This document shows positions 51,938 through 60,873 of a DNA stretch of 64,000 nucleotides, one piece after another (positions within the stretch are counted from its first letter, which is position 1; every line of letters starts with the position of its first letter). Source of the stretch: Arthrobacter oryzae (GTDB taxonomy: Bacteria; Actinomycetota; Actinomycetes; Actinomycetales; Micrococcaceae). The position numbers and the translations under genes are program-made. Where the stretch lies: NCBI RefSeq assembly GCF_030812315.1, contig NZ_JAUSSM010000010.1:124001-188000 (forward strand), written 5' to 3'. The notes under the pieces are model-generated. The model saw only the letters and a program-made list of their open reading frames with translations, did not search any database and had not been told where the DNA came from.

Positions 51938-52930
51938 TCAATCCTTCCAGCGGAGCGCGGGGGTGTTCACTGGTGCGTCCCATAGATCGAGAATTTCGTC
52001 GTCTGCCGCGACCAGAGTCAGGGAGCAGCCGGCCATGTCGAGACTGGTGACGTAATTTCCGACCAACGATCGCACTACGTTAATATTGCGCTCGTTGAGC
52101 CGGTCGGAGACCTCGGCGAACATTGCGTAGAGCTCGATCAGCGGGCTTCCCCCGAGACCGGTCAGCAAAGCGATGACCGGTTTACCGCCGAAGTCATAGT
52201 CGGCGGTGATCGACTCGACCAACGCGTGCGAGAGTTCCGCAGCCGACATCACCGGCACGCGCTTGCGTCCTGGCTCGCCGTGGATACCGACGCCGAGTTC
52301 CATGTCGCCCTCGGGGAGGTCGAAGCTGGACCTGCCTACGGCAGGAACAGTGCAGCTGGTGAGCGCTGCCCCCATGGAACGTCCGGCATGGGCGGTCCGT
52401 TCGGCGAGCCCGTGTACCTTCTCAAGGGACCAGCCGCGCTCCGCAGCGGCGCCGGCAACCTTTTCCACGATCAGCGTGGTACCGACACCGCGTCGGCCCG
52501 CTGTCCAGGTGGAGTCCTCCACTGCAACGTCGTCGGCGACGATGACTGTGGCGACCTCGATTCCCTGTTCCTGGGTGAGTTCGGCCGCCATTTCAAAGTT
52601 GAGCAGGTCGCCGGTGTAGTTTTTGACCACGAAGAGCACACCGGAGCCGGTGTCCACCCGGGTAGCGGCGGCCAGAATCTGGTCCGGAGTCGGGGAGGTG
52701 AAGATTTCACCGGCGCACGCGGCATCCAGCATGCCGGCGCCGACGAAACCGCTGTGCAGCGGTTCGTGACCCGAGCCGCCTCCGGAGACCAGCGCGACGC
52801 GGCCTTCCCGCGGTGCGGTGCTGAAGACGATGCGGTTCTCGAAGTCCACTGACAATTCACGGTGGCCGGCGGCGACACCGCGCAATGCGTCCGCCAGCAG
52901 CGTCTGCGGTGAGTTGATCAGCTTGTTCAT
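51938..52930 (-). CDS. dhaK: Dihydroxyacetone kinase substrate-binding subunit (copy 2)
   Basis: 330 residues. VALVSGGGSGHEPLHSGFVG, VVKNYTGDLLNFEMAAEL, and His217 in GVGIHGEPGRKRV. This copy is nearest to classical PTS-type DhaK and stands with dhaL2 and dhaM. The start overlaps the glpF stop by four bases (ATGA). Confidence 0.92.
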   Translation of the reverse strand: MNKLINSPQTLLADALRGVAAGHRELSVDFENRIVFSTAPREGRVALVSGGGSGHEPLHSGFVGAGMLDAACAGEIFTSPTPDQILAAATRVDTGSGVLFVVKNYTGDLLNFEMAAELTQEQGIEVATVIVADDVAVEDSTWTAGRRGVGTTLIVEKVAGAAAERGWSLEKVHGLAERTAHAGRSMGAALTSCTVPAVGRSSFDLPEGDMELGVGIHGEPGRKRVPVMSAAELSHALVESITADYDFGGKPVIALLTGLGGSPLIELYAMFAEVSDRLNERNINVVRSLVGNYVTSLDMAGCSLTLVAADDEILDLWDAPVNTPALRWKD

Positions 52931-53681
52931 GCCCGGGACTCCTGCTCGGTCAGCGCTTCGGTGAGGGAGGTGCGGTCAGCTTGGGTGCGTGAGATGAGTC
53001 CGAACAACAGTCCCGCGGCGACGCCCGCGGCGAGTTCGGCAATAACGTACACGGGCCACTGTTCCCAGTGAACGGTTCCGCCCATCAGGGACTGTACGAG
53101 CATCGGCCCGGTCGTCCTGGCGGGGTTGATCGATGCTCCGGTGACCGGTGCGACCGGGATGATTGCCGCGAACACAATGAAGCCGATGACGATGCCTGCG
53201 AAGCCCGGCGCGGCCTTGCGGTGGATCACTCCGAACACCGTGAAGACCAGAATGAAAGTACCGACGAACTCAGCGGTGAATGCCTGCCAGACGGGGATGT
53301 CACCATAGGCCGCCACTCCGAGGCCCAGCTCACTGGCCTTCTGGCCGAGCAGTGCAATGATCGCGACGGAACCAGCAACAGCACCAGTACTTGGGCTCCG
53401 AGGTATCCCGGCACGTCGCGCCACGGGAACTTCCCTGTGGCGGCCAGCGCCACGGTCACTGCGGGGTTGATGTGGTTTCCGGAAATGTAGCCAAAGACGT
53501 AGACGGTGCCAATGACAACTGCACCAAACGACAGGGAGATGAAGCCCAACTCCGAACCGGTAAACGGCTGGTCGCCGCGCGCGATAGCGAGGGCGGGGAC
53601 GGACCCTACTCCAACAAATACCAGGAACGCGGTCCCCAGGAACTCTGCAGCGAGGCGCTGCCACATGCGGTTTTCGTCCAT
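52927..53681 (-). pseudogene. glpF: Aquaporin/glycerol facilitator with one frameshift
   Basis: ATG 53681 reads MDENRMWQRLAAEFLGTAF, the first pore motif GNHINPAVT and PGYLGAQVL; near 53375 one base is missing and the other frame goes on GAVAGSVAIIALLG, AFTAEFVGTFILVF and the second pore motif GASINPARTTGP. Together 250 residues and six helices, a normal MIP channel. It would bring in glycerol, dihydroxyacetone or a small polyol for the kinases. As the rest is well kept, the shift is very recent or a sequencing error. Confidence 0.85.
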
Positions 53682-53730
53682 GACGAAAGTTCTCCTTTGA
53701 ACGGTGATGAAATTAGACGAAGGGTCAAAT

Positions 53731-53815
53731 TCGACATTGTCGACTCTAGTTCGTTATTATCGAATCATCCCGTTTAGGTTCCCTGGCTGTCAAGGGGCTA
53801 AATTGACATGTCGAA
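53731..53815. promoter_or_regulatory. IclR-type operator sites in the divergent region
   Basis: Three similar palindromes: TCGACATTGTCGA (53731-53743, perfect), TTCGTTATTATCGAA (53750-53764) and TTGACATGTCGAA (53803-53815). They are about 20 and 50 bases apart between the glpF start (53681) and the iclR start (53850), as expected for IclR control of both genes. Confidence 0.65.
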
Positions 53816-53849
53816 CGGAGAAGCCAACCGATGATGGGAGAGTGGAGCT

Positions 53850-54608
53850 GTGATCCAGTCAATTGACCGCGCGGCGAAGATACTCGGACTTCTCCAAGGC
53901 GCCAGACGCCTTGGAATCTCCGAACTGGCCGCCGCGCTGGAGCTTCCGCCCTCCACTGTCCATGGACTCGTGAAGTCCCTTCAGGCGCACGGGCTGGTCG
54001 CCCAGGAAAGCTCGGGAAACCGTTACGCCCTTGGTCCGGCCCTGCTGAAACTCTCCAGCGTCTACCTCGACACGCTGGATGTCCGCTCCCGCGCAATGCG
54101 GTGGATGCATGAGTTGTCGCGGAAGACCGGCTACGCGACCCGGTTGGGTGTGAACCTTCTCGACGAAGTTTTGATCATTCACCACGACCGCCGCCCCGAC
54201 GGCACCGAGCAAATGCCGGAAACAGGACTCAACCTGCCCGCCCACGCTTCTGCCCTCGGGAAAGTGCTGCTCGCCTACAACCCTGAACTCGAGCATGACG
54301 TGCTTAGCAAGCCGCTGGCCGAATTTACCGCAGAGACAGTCACCGACCCTGCAGTCCTCCGCTCACAGCTTGGGGAAGTGCGGAAAAACGCGCTCGGGTT
54401 GGAGTACGAGGAAGCTGTGATCGGCGAGGCTTCTATTGCGGCCCCCGTCTACGGTGACAGCGGTAACGTCATCGCAGTGCTGTCGGTAGTAATCCCCGCG
54501 GACGAATGGCCGGCAAGCGAGACTATCGTCCGCGAACTCCGGGATGCTGCGTGGACAATTTCACGGGAACTCGGGGCTACTGTCTGGTCCTCGCAAGTTG
54601 GCCGCTAG
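53850..54608 (+). CDS. IclR-family transcriptional regulator
   Basis: 252 residues from GTG. Winged HTH: IDRAAKILGLLQGARRLGISELAAALELPPSTVHGLVKSL. Effector domain: GYATRLGVNLLDEVLIIHHD, LPAHASALGKVLLAYNP, ALGLEYEEAVIGEASIAAPVY. Divergent from the glpF-dha operon, which it most likely controls in response to a glycerol- or dihydroxyacetone-like ligand. A GGAG lies 7-10 bases before the start. Confidence 0.9.
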   Translation: MIQSIDRAAKILGLLQGARRLGISELAAALELPPSTVHGLVKSLQAHGLVAQESSGNRYALGPALLKLSSVYLDTLDVRSRAMRWMHELSRKTGYATRLGVNLLDEVLIIHHDRRPDGTEQMPETGLNLPAHASALGKVLLAYNPELEHDVLSKPLAEFTAETVTDPAVLRSQLGEVRKNALGLEYEEAVIGEASIAAPVYGDSGNVIAVLSVVIPADEWPASETIVRELRDAAWTISRELGATVWSSQVGR

Positions 54609-54842
54609 ACCATACGAACTCGTCCGGGGGAGCCCTGGGCTTCTCTTCTGCAGCAACGCGCTAGGTACAGCTAGGGCGCACCCCGCCCCAGCGTCTGCTC
54701 AAAGGCCCCCTTAGGACCGAGGGCGCGGCTGTCCATGGGGCCCAATGACAGCCCCACGGACCGCATCCAGCTCCGAGACGTGTTGTCAGCGCCTGCTCTC
54801 GATCTGCGCCAACGAATTCACACAGACATTGGGATTCTGTGA
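54609..54842. other. Intergenic stretch without recognisable features
   Basis: No gene, palindrome or clear terminator seen. Confidence 0.4.
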
Positions 54843-54935
54843 CTGCTGGCTCATGCACTGGAGATCGCAGACCGTATCGCCGCCAACGGTCCCTTGGCCA
54901 TCAAGAGCCTCAAAACTCTCGCGATGCGAACCACG
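54843..54935 (+). pseudogene. C-terminal scrap of an enoyl-CoA hydratase gene
   Basis: Reads LLAHALEIADRIAANGPLAIKSLKTLAMRT, in frame into the thiolase start. A-EIA--IA-NGPLA---K is the usual start of the last helices in enoyl-CoA hydratases. A TGA closes the frame just upstream, so the rest of the gene is gone. Confidence 0.5.
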
Positions 54936-56080
54936 ATGAGTCCGGTGTACGTGGCAGGCGCCGCGGTTCACTCCTTCGGCAAGCACTTGGGCGTCAACGC
55001 CGCAGAACTGGGCTACCGGGCCGTTCAGGAGCTCCTCGCAACCACCGGAATCAGCCCCGAACAGGTCGATGCCGGATACGGCGGGTCGACGTACGCCGGT
55101 TCACTTCTTGCCCAGCGTGTCCTCCAGCGGGTAGGCGTGTCCGGCCCTCCTGTCTACACCGTGGAAAATGCCTGCGCCAGCGGTGCCTCCGCGGTCCACC
55201 TCGGATGGCAGGCCATCGCAGGCGGATTCGCCGACTGCGTGATCGCCTTCGGAACCGAGAACCTCTCTCCGGGTTTGGAGGTGGAACTCTTCCCCTGACG
55301 ACCAACGACATTGAAATCTCCCAGGGCATGGTGATGACAGCGGCTTACGCCATGCGCGCCCAGCGCTACCTGCATGATTTCGGGGCGACAGCTCAGGACC
55401 TGACCCGGGTATCGGTAAAAAACCGCGGCAATGGAGCACGAAACCCACGCGCCCACTTCCAGCAGGCGATCAGCCCCGAAGACGTAGAACAGTCACGCCC
55501 CGTGGCCGATCCCTTGCGGCTCTTGCACTGCTGCCCCAACAGCGACGGGGCCGCGGCAGTGCTTTTGTGCTCGGAGGAATTTGCCAAACAGCTCACAACA
55601 CCGAGCATCCGCATGCGGGCGAGCGTGGTGCGCTCAGGGGACTTCCACACCTCCTACCGGGACATGACTTGGCCTGACATCACCGCCCGCGCAGCCAAAG
55701 CCGCTTACGAGATGGCCGACCTTAAACCCGCTGATCTGGACCTCGTGGAGCTCCATGACGCGTTCAGCGTGGCCGAATTCCTGCATACCGAGGCGCTCGG
55801 CATCACCGAACGGGGCGAGGCATACAAAGCCACGGCACGAGGAGAGTTCGACAGGGATGGGAGGGTAGCCATCAGCCCCAGCGGCGGCCTGCTCTCCCGT
55901 GGACATCCCGTAGGAGCCACCGGCGTGACCCAGATCTGCGAATCCTATTGGCAACTCACCGGTGAGGCCGGGGACCTGCAGGTGCCGGGAGCAGAGGTAG
56001 CCCTCACCCATGTAACCGGCGGCGGGATCTTCGGCGTCGATAACGGCGCCTGCTCAATACACATTCTGACCACCACCTGA
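54936..56080 (+). pseudogene. Thiolase (acetyl-CoA acetyltransferase-like) with one frameshift
   Basis: ATG 54936 gives MSPVYVAGAAVHSFGKHLG and nucleophile Cys in TVENACASGASAVHLGWQ; near 55270, in CCGGGTTTGGAGG, one base is lost and the frame moves to GGGTLPLTTNDIEISQGM. Later DLVELHDAFSVAEFLH, GGLLSRGHPVGATG and GGGIFGVDNGACSIHIL carry the His and the second Cys region (A in place of the usual second Cys). About 382 residues when joined, normal for SCP-x/thiolase-like enzymes. The lesion is in a short G/T run. Confidence 0.82.
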
Positions 56081-56097
56081 ACAAGGACCGGCAATCA

Positions 56098-56760
56098 ATG
56101 ACAGACTCACAATTGCCACACTCCAGAGTGGCTGTCCTCGCCTCCCCGGGAAGCGCAACGGCCACGGCAATCGCCGCCTGTCTTGGCGACGCTGGCTGGA
56201 CCGTGAAGACCATCAATGAAGATCCCGACCCGGCGGAAATCAACGCCCTCCTGGCAGAGCACGAAGCCATCGACGGACTGATCTACGAACCGGGGCTCCT
56301 GGACGGCGGCGACGGCATCAACGCGGGAGACGTAGTGGGCAGCCTGCTCAAAGTGGTCGAGCAACTGCGCCCTCAGCTCCGGCCCCGCGCCGACGGCGGG
56401 GCACGGATCATTGCCATCAGTAGCCGCGACGGGCTCGGGTGGCCGGACCGTCCACACATTGCCGCTGCCGCCGCTGCACTCACCGCCGTCTCCCGCAGTC
56501 TTGCGCTGCAACTGGGCCCAAACGGTGTCACGGTGAATGTCGTGGCAGCCCTGCCTCCCCAGGGCAGCGTCCTTAGGGACGCCGGACGACCTGCGGGAAC
56601 ACACCTGCGCGAACCGGAGCCCCTCACCCCGGCCCCCGTCACACCGCAGGACATCGCAAGCACCAGCGAATTCTTCCTCGATGCCCGGAGCGGCTACATC
56701 ACAGGGCAAGTGCTGTACTGCTGCGGCGGTGCGAGCCTGCTCTCAAGCCTCTCCGTCTGA
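56098..56760 (+). CDS. SDR-like protein with degenerate cofactor site
   Basis: 220 residues. The start VAVLASPGSATATAIAACLG lies where SDRs have TGxxxGxG, but the glycine pattern is lost. The Ser is at IIAISSRDGLGWPD and the Tyr/Lys of YxxxK are replaced (HIAAAAAALTAV). The end FFLDARSGYITGQVLYCCGG is typical SDR. It seems to be a non-catalytic relative of the FabG-like gene just after it, possibly a partner subunit, as in heteromeric SDRs. Confidence 0.7.
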   Translation: MTDSQLPHSRVAVLASPGSATATAIAACLGDAGWTVKTINEDPDPAEINALLAEHEAIDGLIYEPGLLDGGDGINAGDVVGSLLKVVEQLRPQLRPRADGGARIIAISSRDGLGWPDRPHIAAAAAALTAVSRSLALQLGPNGVTVNVVAALPPQGSVLRDAGRPAGTHLREPEPLTPAPVTPQDIASTSEFFLDARSGYITGQVLYCCGGASLLSSLSV

Positions 56761-56807
56761 CACCCCGTGGCGAAAAGACAGAACCTCACCAGCAAAGGAC
56801 ACTTCTC

Positions 56808-57566
56808 ATGAGACTCAACGGAAAGGTCGCCGTGATCACCGGGGCCGCCAGCGGCATCGGTCTCGCAGTCGCCGAAGACTTCGCGGCCAACGGAGCCAAA
56901 GTTGTCATCGCCGACATCGCCGCCGACCGTGCAGGAGAGGCGGCCCAGCGAATTACGGGCAGCGGCGGGACAGCGGTCGGCCTGGGCGTGGACGTCACCG
57001 ACAGGGGAGCTGTCACCGCTCTCTTCGAACAAGCCGAAGCGGAACCGGGCCCCGTGGACATTCTGATAAACAACGCCGGAATCAGCATCGACCGCGGGGT
57101 GCGCCGAATCACCGACGAAGAATGGCAGCGCACCATTGCTATCAACCAGACGGGCGTCTTCCTCTGCTCCCAGGCAGCAGCCACGAGCATGATCCCCCGC
57201 AGGACAGGACGCATCATCAACGTTTCGTCCCGCGCCTGGCTGGGATGGTTCGCACAGCTCGCCTACTCATCGTCCAAAGGGGGAGTCGTGTCAGCCACCA
57301 GGTCCCTGGCGATCGAACTCGCCAAATACGGAATCACAGTGAACTGCCTGGCCCCCGGCCTGATCGACACGCCCCTGCTGCGACGGGAGCCCCAAGAGGT
57401 CATGGACCGGCTGCTCCAGGCCCAACCCATGGGATCCCTCGGCGCAGCTGACGATGTAGCATGGGCGGCACGGTTTTTCGCGGACCCGGCGAATCATTCC
57501 GTGACCGGACAAGTCCTGTACGTATGCGGCGGAAAGAGCCTCTACGCACAGCCAGCCAGTAGTTAA
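56808..57566 (+). CDS. FabG-like short-chain dehydrogenase
   Basis: 252 residues, complete. ITGAASGIGLAVAEDF, ADIAADR (Asp after the second strand, so NAD is likely), ILINNAGIS, NVSSRAWLG and YSSSKGGV, ending FFADPANHSVTGQVLYVCGG. The end strongly resembles that of the preceding SDR-like protein, pointing to an old duplication. With the thiolase it could serve a beta-oxidation-type or hydroxyacyl step. Confidence 0.88.
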   Translation: MRLNGKVAVITGAASGIGLAVAEDFAANGAKVVIADIAADRAGEAAQRITGSGGTAVGLGVDVTDRGAVTALFEQAEAEPGPVDILINNAGISIDRGVRRITDEEWQRTIAINQTGVFLCSQAAATSMIPRRTGRIINVSSRAWLGWFAQLAYSSSKGGVVSATRSLAIELAKYGITVNCLAPGLIDTPLLRREPQEVMDRLLQAQPMGSLGAADDVAWAARFFADPANHSVTGQVLYVCGGKSLYAQPASS

Positions 57567-57627
57567 GCTGGCGAGCTGACGCCGCATGCTGCGCGATGCG
57601 AGTATTTACGAACGGATGGGAGACCGA

Positions 57628-58878
57628 ATGTCCCAGATAGGTTTGGGCCGGGGCTTGACGGGCATGAGCGGGCGCGATCCGAACGAGACTCATCGTTCCG
57701 CCACACCGCTGGAGCTGCTTTACGATCTGACCTTCGTGGTTGCTTTCGGAATGGCTGCGGATCAGCTCGCCCATATGCTTGCAGAGGCACACATATGGGA
57801 GGGAATCGGCGGTTTCGGTTTCGCAATGTTTGCCATTTGCTGGGCTTGGACGAACTTTTCCTGGTTTGCTTCAGCATTCGACACCAATGACTGGCTCTAC
57901 CGAATCATGACCATGCTCCAGATGATAGGGGTTGTCATCCTAGCCCTGGGGTTGCCGCCTATGTTCCACTCGCTGTTGTCCCTCGAAGCGGGCGGCAGTT
58001 TAGACAACCGGATAATGGTGGCGGGCTATGTCATCATGCGCGTGGCAATGGTTGCCCAATGGCTTCGAGCGATTTCCCAGGCTCCTAAACACCGCAGGGC
58101 GGCAGTGGCGCACGCGTCTTTTATCTTTGTCGCGCAGCTGGGATGGGTAACCTTGGCACTAAGCGACCCACCGCCGGCAACGGTACTGGCAATGTTTCCG
58201 GTCCTTATCCTGCTCGAACTCGCCGGCCCTGTTTTGGTCGAAAAGAGGCACGGCGGTACCCCTTGGCACGCTCACCATCTCGCGGAGCGCTACGGCTTGC
58301 TCACCATCATCGCGCTGGGAGAGGGAGTTTTCGGAACGGTTGCTTCCGTTTCAGCTCTGGTGGAGGCAGAGGGATGGAGTACGGAAGCAGTCGTCACCAT
58401 CCTCGCGGGGGTGGGACTAACCTTTGGCCTCTGGTGGAATTACTTCATCACTCCCTCGGCCCAAGTCCTCGCCCACCACCGCAGGAGGGCGGTGGTCTGG
58501 GCATACAGCCACATTGTTACTTACGCTGCGATTGCCGCAACGGGCGCCGGCTTGCACATCGTTGCCTATACGATTCAGGGCAGCTCGCACATAGGCACTC
58601 TAGGTGCCGTCACCGCGATCGCTGTTCCAGTCCTGATTTTCGAGATAGTCCTCTTTGCCCTCTATACGTTCATGATGCAGGAATTTGACATATTTCACAT
58701 CGCACTCATAGTGGCAACGATTCTGCTGATTGCCACAGCCGTAGCCCTGGCAGCATTCGGGTCTTCAATTGGTTTATGCCTCATTATCATTACCTTTTCA
58801 CCCGCGATCGTTGTTGTTGGTTATGAAACAATCGGACGCAAACATGCGGCTGAAGCGTTGGCTAGGACATTGGCATGA
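57628..58878 (+). CDS. LtrA family membrane protein
   Basis: 416 residues from the ATG with GGGAG five bases before; a longer start at 57586 is possible. About 12 membrane helices. Landmarks: ATPLELLYDLTFVVAFGMAADQL, WTNFSWFASAFDTNDWLYRI and HHLAERYGLLTIIALGEGVFGTV, typical of the low-temperature-requirement A family. The role is not settled in the family; transport or heme-related functions are proposed. It stands alone, 61 bases after the SDR gene. Confidence 0.88.
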   Translation: MSQIGLGRGLTGMSGRDPNETHRSATPLELLYDLTFVVAFGMAADQLAHMLAEAHIWEGIGGFGFAMFAICWAWTNFSWFASAFDTNDWLYRIMTMLQMIGVVILALGLPPMFHSLLSLEAGGSLDNRIMVAGYVIMRVAMVAQWLRAISQAPKHRRAAVAHASFIFVAQLGWVTLALSDPPPATVLAMFPVLILLELAGPVLVEKRHGGTPWHAHHLAERYGLLTIIALGEGVFGTVASVSALVEAEGWSTEAVVTILAGVGLTFGLWWNYFITPSAQVLAHHRRRAVVWAYSHIVTYAAIAATGAGLHIVAYTIQGSSHIGTLGAVTAIAVPVLIFEIVLFALYTFMMQEFDIFHIALIVATILLIATAVALAAFGSSIGLCLIIITFSPAIVVVGYETIGRKHAAEALARTLA

Positions 58879-59375
58879 GGGCAAGCCCTTCACTGACGTA
58901 CATCAGATGCAATAGCCACTGTCCAGCTTGACGTAATCTCCGCTATCGGCAATCTCGGCAGATGGGAGAGTAGCTTTTCTAGCCGCCTTGGATTATTCAC
59001 CGGCGGAGGGTGTAGCTCGCGTTCTGCGTGGCGCCTCAGAACGTTTCTGCGCCTTGAAGGATGATGTATGGACGCGGTGCGTGATCCGCGGCGGCTCCTC
59101 AACAAGAATCCCCATGGAACCGACCCCCTATGCGTGAGTTGAATTTGATCCGGGCCGACGCCCATCATCGATCCAAGAAGTCCGCCACCCCGGAACGGGT
59201 TCGACATCGTGGCGAGGCCTCCAGCAGCACTGCCGGCATCCGCCACGCCATCCGCGCCACCGCCCCCGGCGCGACCTGCACCGCAGTCGGCAACTACGTC
59301 GGCACCAACACGATGACGCCGGCGGCCCGGCTGAAGGTGTGACCTGGAAGAGTGCAGGCAGAATAGGATGAAGAA
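58879..59375. other. Intergenic stretch without a credible gene
   Basis: 497 bases. Short frames on both strands have no motif. Confidence 0.4.
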
Positions 59376-60512
59376 GTGATAGAACGCGTTGGCCGCAGGG
59401 GCCGGAAGGACAACCAGCCGGTAACGCTCAGTCTTATTGCGGAGCAGGTCGGGACGACTGCGGCGACTGTTTCCCGGGTTCTGGCCCGGCCGGAAGTCCA
59501 GGCGAAGACAGCCCTGGCGAAGCGGGTCTGGGTGACGGCCAAGGAGTTGAACTACCGGCCTAATACCCTTGCCGCCAGCTTGCGCACCAAACGTAGCAAC
59601 GTCATCGGTGTGACGATTCCTCGAATGCGCGACGAAGTACTTGCCCTGATGTATGAAGGCATCGAAAGCGTATTGGCTGAAAGCGGCTATCAGACGCTTG
59701 CCGTGACCACCAATGACGATCCTGTGCAGCAAAAAGAGAAAATTGAACTTCTGATCCGCCGCCAGGTGGATGGCCTTCTCATAGGTGACGCACTGGTGGG
59801 GGGAGCGGCGTTGGCCGACGTTCGCAGGTCAGGGATGCCCAATGTTCTCTATAACCGACGCGCGAGTGGCTACACATCTGTTACTTGCAATGATTACGTT
59901 GGCGGGCAGTTGGCCGCCGAGCACCTGCTGGAAATCACCACGGGCCCCTTGGCGGTATACGCGGGCATGGACTACGCCACGAACCTGCAAGACCGGGCCC
60001 GAGGATTCATGGACACGGTTGGTGCGGCCGGCCGCTCACTCAGCAACAACTCTGTGATCAACGGTTCAATCTATGCGGAGGCCGGCGAGGAAGCAGCCGC
60101 ACGACTGCTGTTGTCGCCTCCTTTTCCCGAGGGTGTCTTCCTCGTCAACGACATGGCGGCGATCGGGTTCATGGGCGAATGTTCCAGGCGCGGGTTCTCC
60201 GTAGGAAGAGACATAAAAGTCGTGGGGTTCAACGATGTCTCCGTTTCTGGGATCACCGTTCCTAGCTTGACCACGATACGTAGCCCGATGAATGAGATTG
60301 GCAGACTGGCAGCTCTAACTCTGCTGAATAAGATCGCGGGGAAGCGTGTGAGCTCTGCGCAAATGAACCCTTCTCTCATTGTTCGCAGCTCCACCGACAG
60401 CGGGCTAGGGTCCAAGCCGGAGACCAACAGTCGGAGCGGGTTGGCATCGAGAAATGCATCATCGATGCCCTCAGGGCCCGGCGCTACAGTCGACCGTATC
60501 CCTCGCTTGTAG
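59376..60512 (+). CDS. LacI-family regulator with extended tail
   Basis: 378 residues from GTG. HTH VTLSLIAEQVGTTAATVSRVLAR, hinge LNYRPNTLAASLRTKRS, sensor (GVTIPRMRDEVLALMYEGIE, DGLLIGDALVGG, GVFLVNDMAAIGFMGECSRRG, KVVGFNDVSVSGITVPSLTTIRSP). It resembles GntR-type gluconate repressors. Family members end near LIVRSSTDSG; 40 more residues follow here and overlap another open frame. The perfect operators at 60795-60829 and the transporter behind them are its likely targets. Confidence 0.88.
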   Translation: MIERVGRRGRKDNQPVTLSLIAEQVGTTAATVSRVLARPEVQAKTALAKRVWVTAKELNYRPNTLAASLRTKRSNVIGVTIPRMRDEVLALMYEGIESVLAESGYQTLAVTTNDDPVQQKEKIELLIRRQVDGLLIGDALVGGAALADVRRSGMPNVLYNRRASGYTSVTCNDYVGGQLAAEHLLEITTGPLAVYAGMDYATNLQDRARGFMDTVGAAGRSLSNNSVINGSIYAEAGEEAAARLLLSPPFPEGVFLVNDMAAIGFMGECSRRGFSVGRDIKVVGFNDVSVSGITVPSLTTIRSPMNEIGRLAALTLLNKIAGKRVSSAQMNPSLIVRSSTDSGLGSKPETNSRSGLASRNASSMPSGPGATVDRIPRL

Positions 60513-60794
60513 TGCCGAATTTGTTCGGCGTTGTCGCCAGCGCTTTAGTTCCGCTGGGGCAGCGCGGCGATCTGGAGCAACAGCCCGGGCCACTGTTTTG
60601 CAGAGCCATGTCGGCGTTCAACTCACCGGGCCAGCATTAGCAAGTTGACTTCTGCAAGCACCGCGGGGGCATGAGTGTGCCCGTTGGCACCACGATGGTC
60701 GCGCCTTCCCCGCGGGCTCGACTGAAGCACGAAAGACAGCGCCCGGAAGACGCATCCACCCCTGGATGGAACGGACGTCCTAGACATGGGGGGT
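60513..60794. other. Intergenic stretch with a frame of unknown meaning
   Basis: A plus-strand frame, open from before 60443 to TAG at 60638, reads RPYPSLVVPNLFGVVASALV and LGQRGDL, with good coding look but no start and no family I know. It may be the end of a lost gene whose fusion also gave the LacI tail. Nothing else seen. Confidence 0.3.
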
Positions 60795-60829
60795 GTAATC
60801 GATTACGTGTACTCAGCGTAATCGATTAC
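60795..60829. promoter_or_regulatory. Two identical perfect palindromic operators
   Basis: GTAATCGATTAC at 60795-60806 and again at 60818-60829, 23 bases apart. AATCGATT with central CG is a classical LacI-type operator. TTGACC at 60838 and TACTGT at 60862 can be promoter elements; the -10 lies 7 bases before the MFS ATG at 60874, which suggests a leaderless transcript. Confidence 0.75.
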
Positions 60830-60873
60830 GAAAAGTGTTGACCAGTGATGGGGGTCACCCTTACTGTTGTGGC

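Noticed and set aside
59130..59342. 70-codon plus-strand frame before a LacI gene
   Set aside because: Ala/Thr/Arg-rich and without start signal or family; low support.
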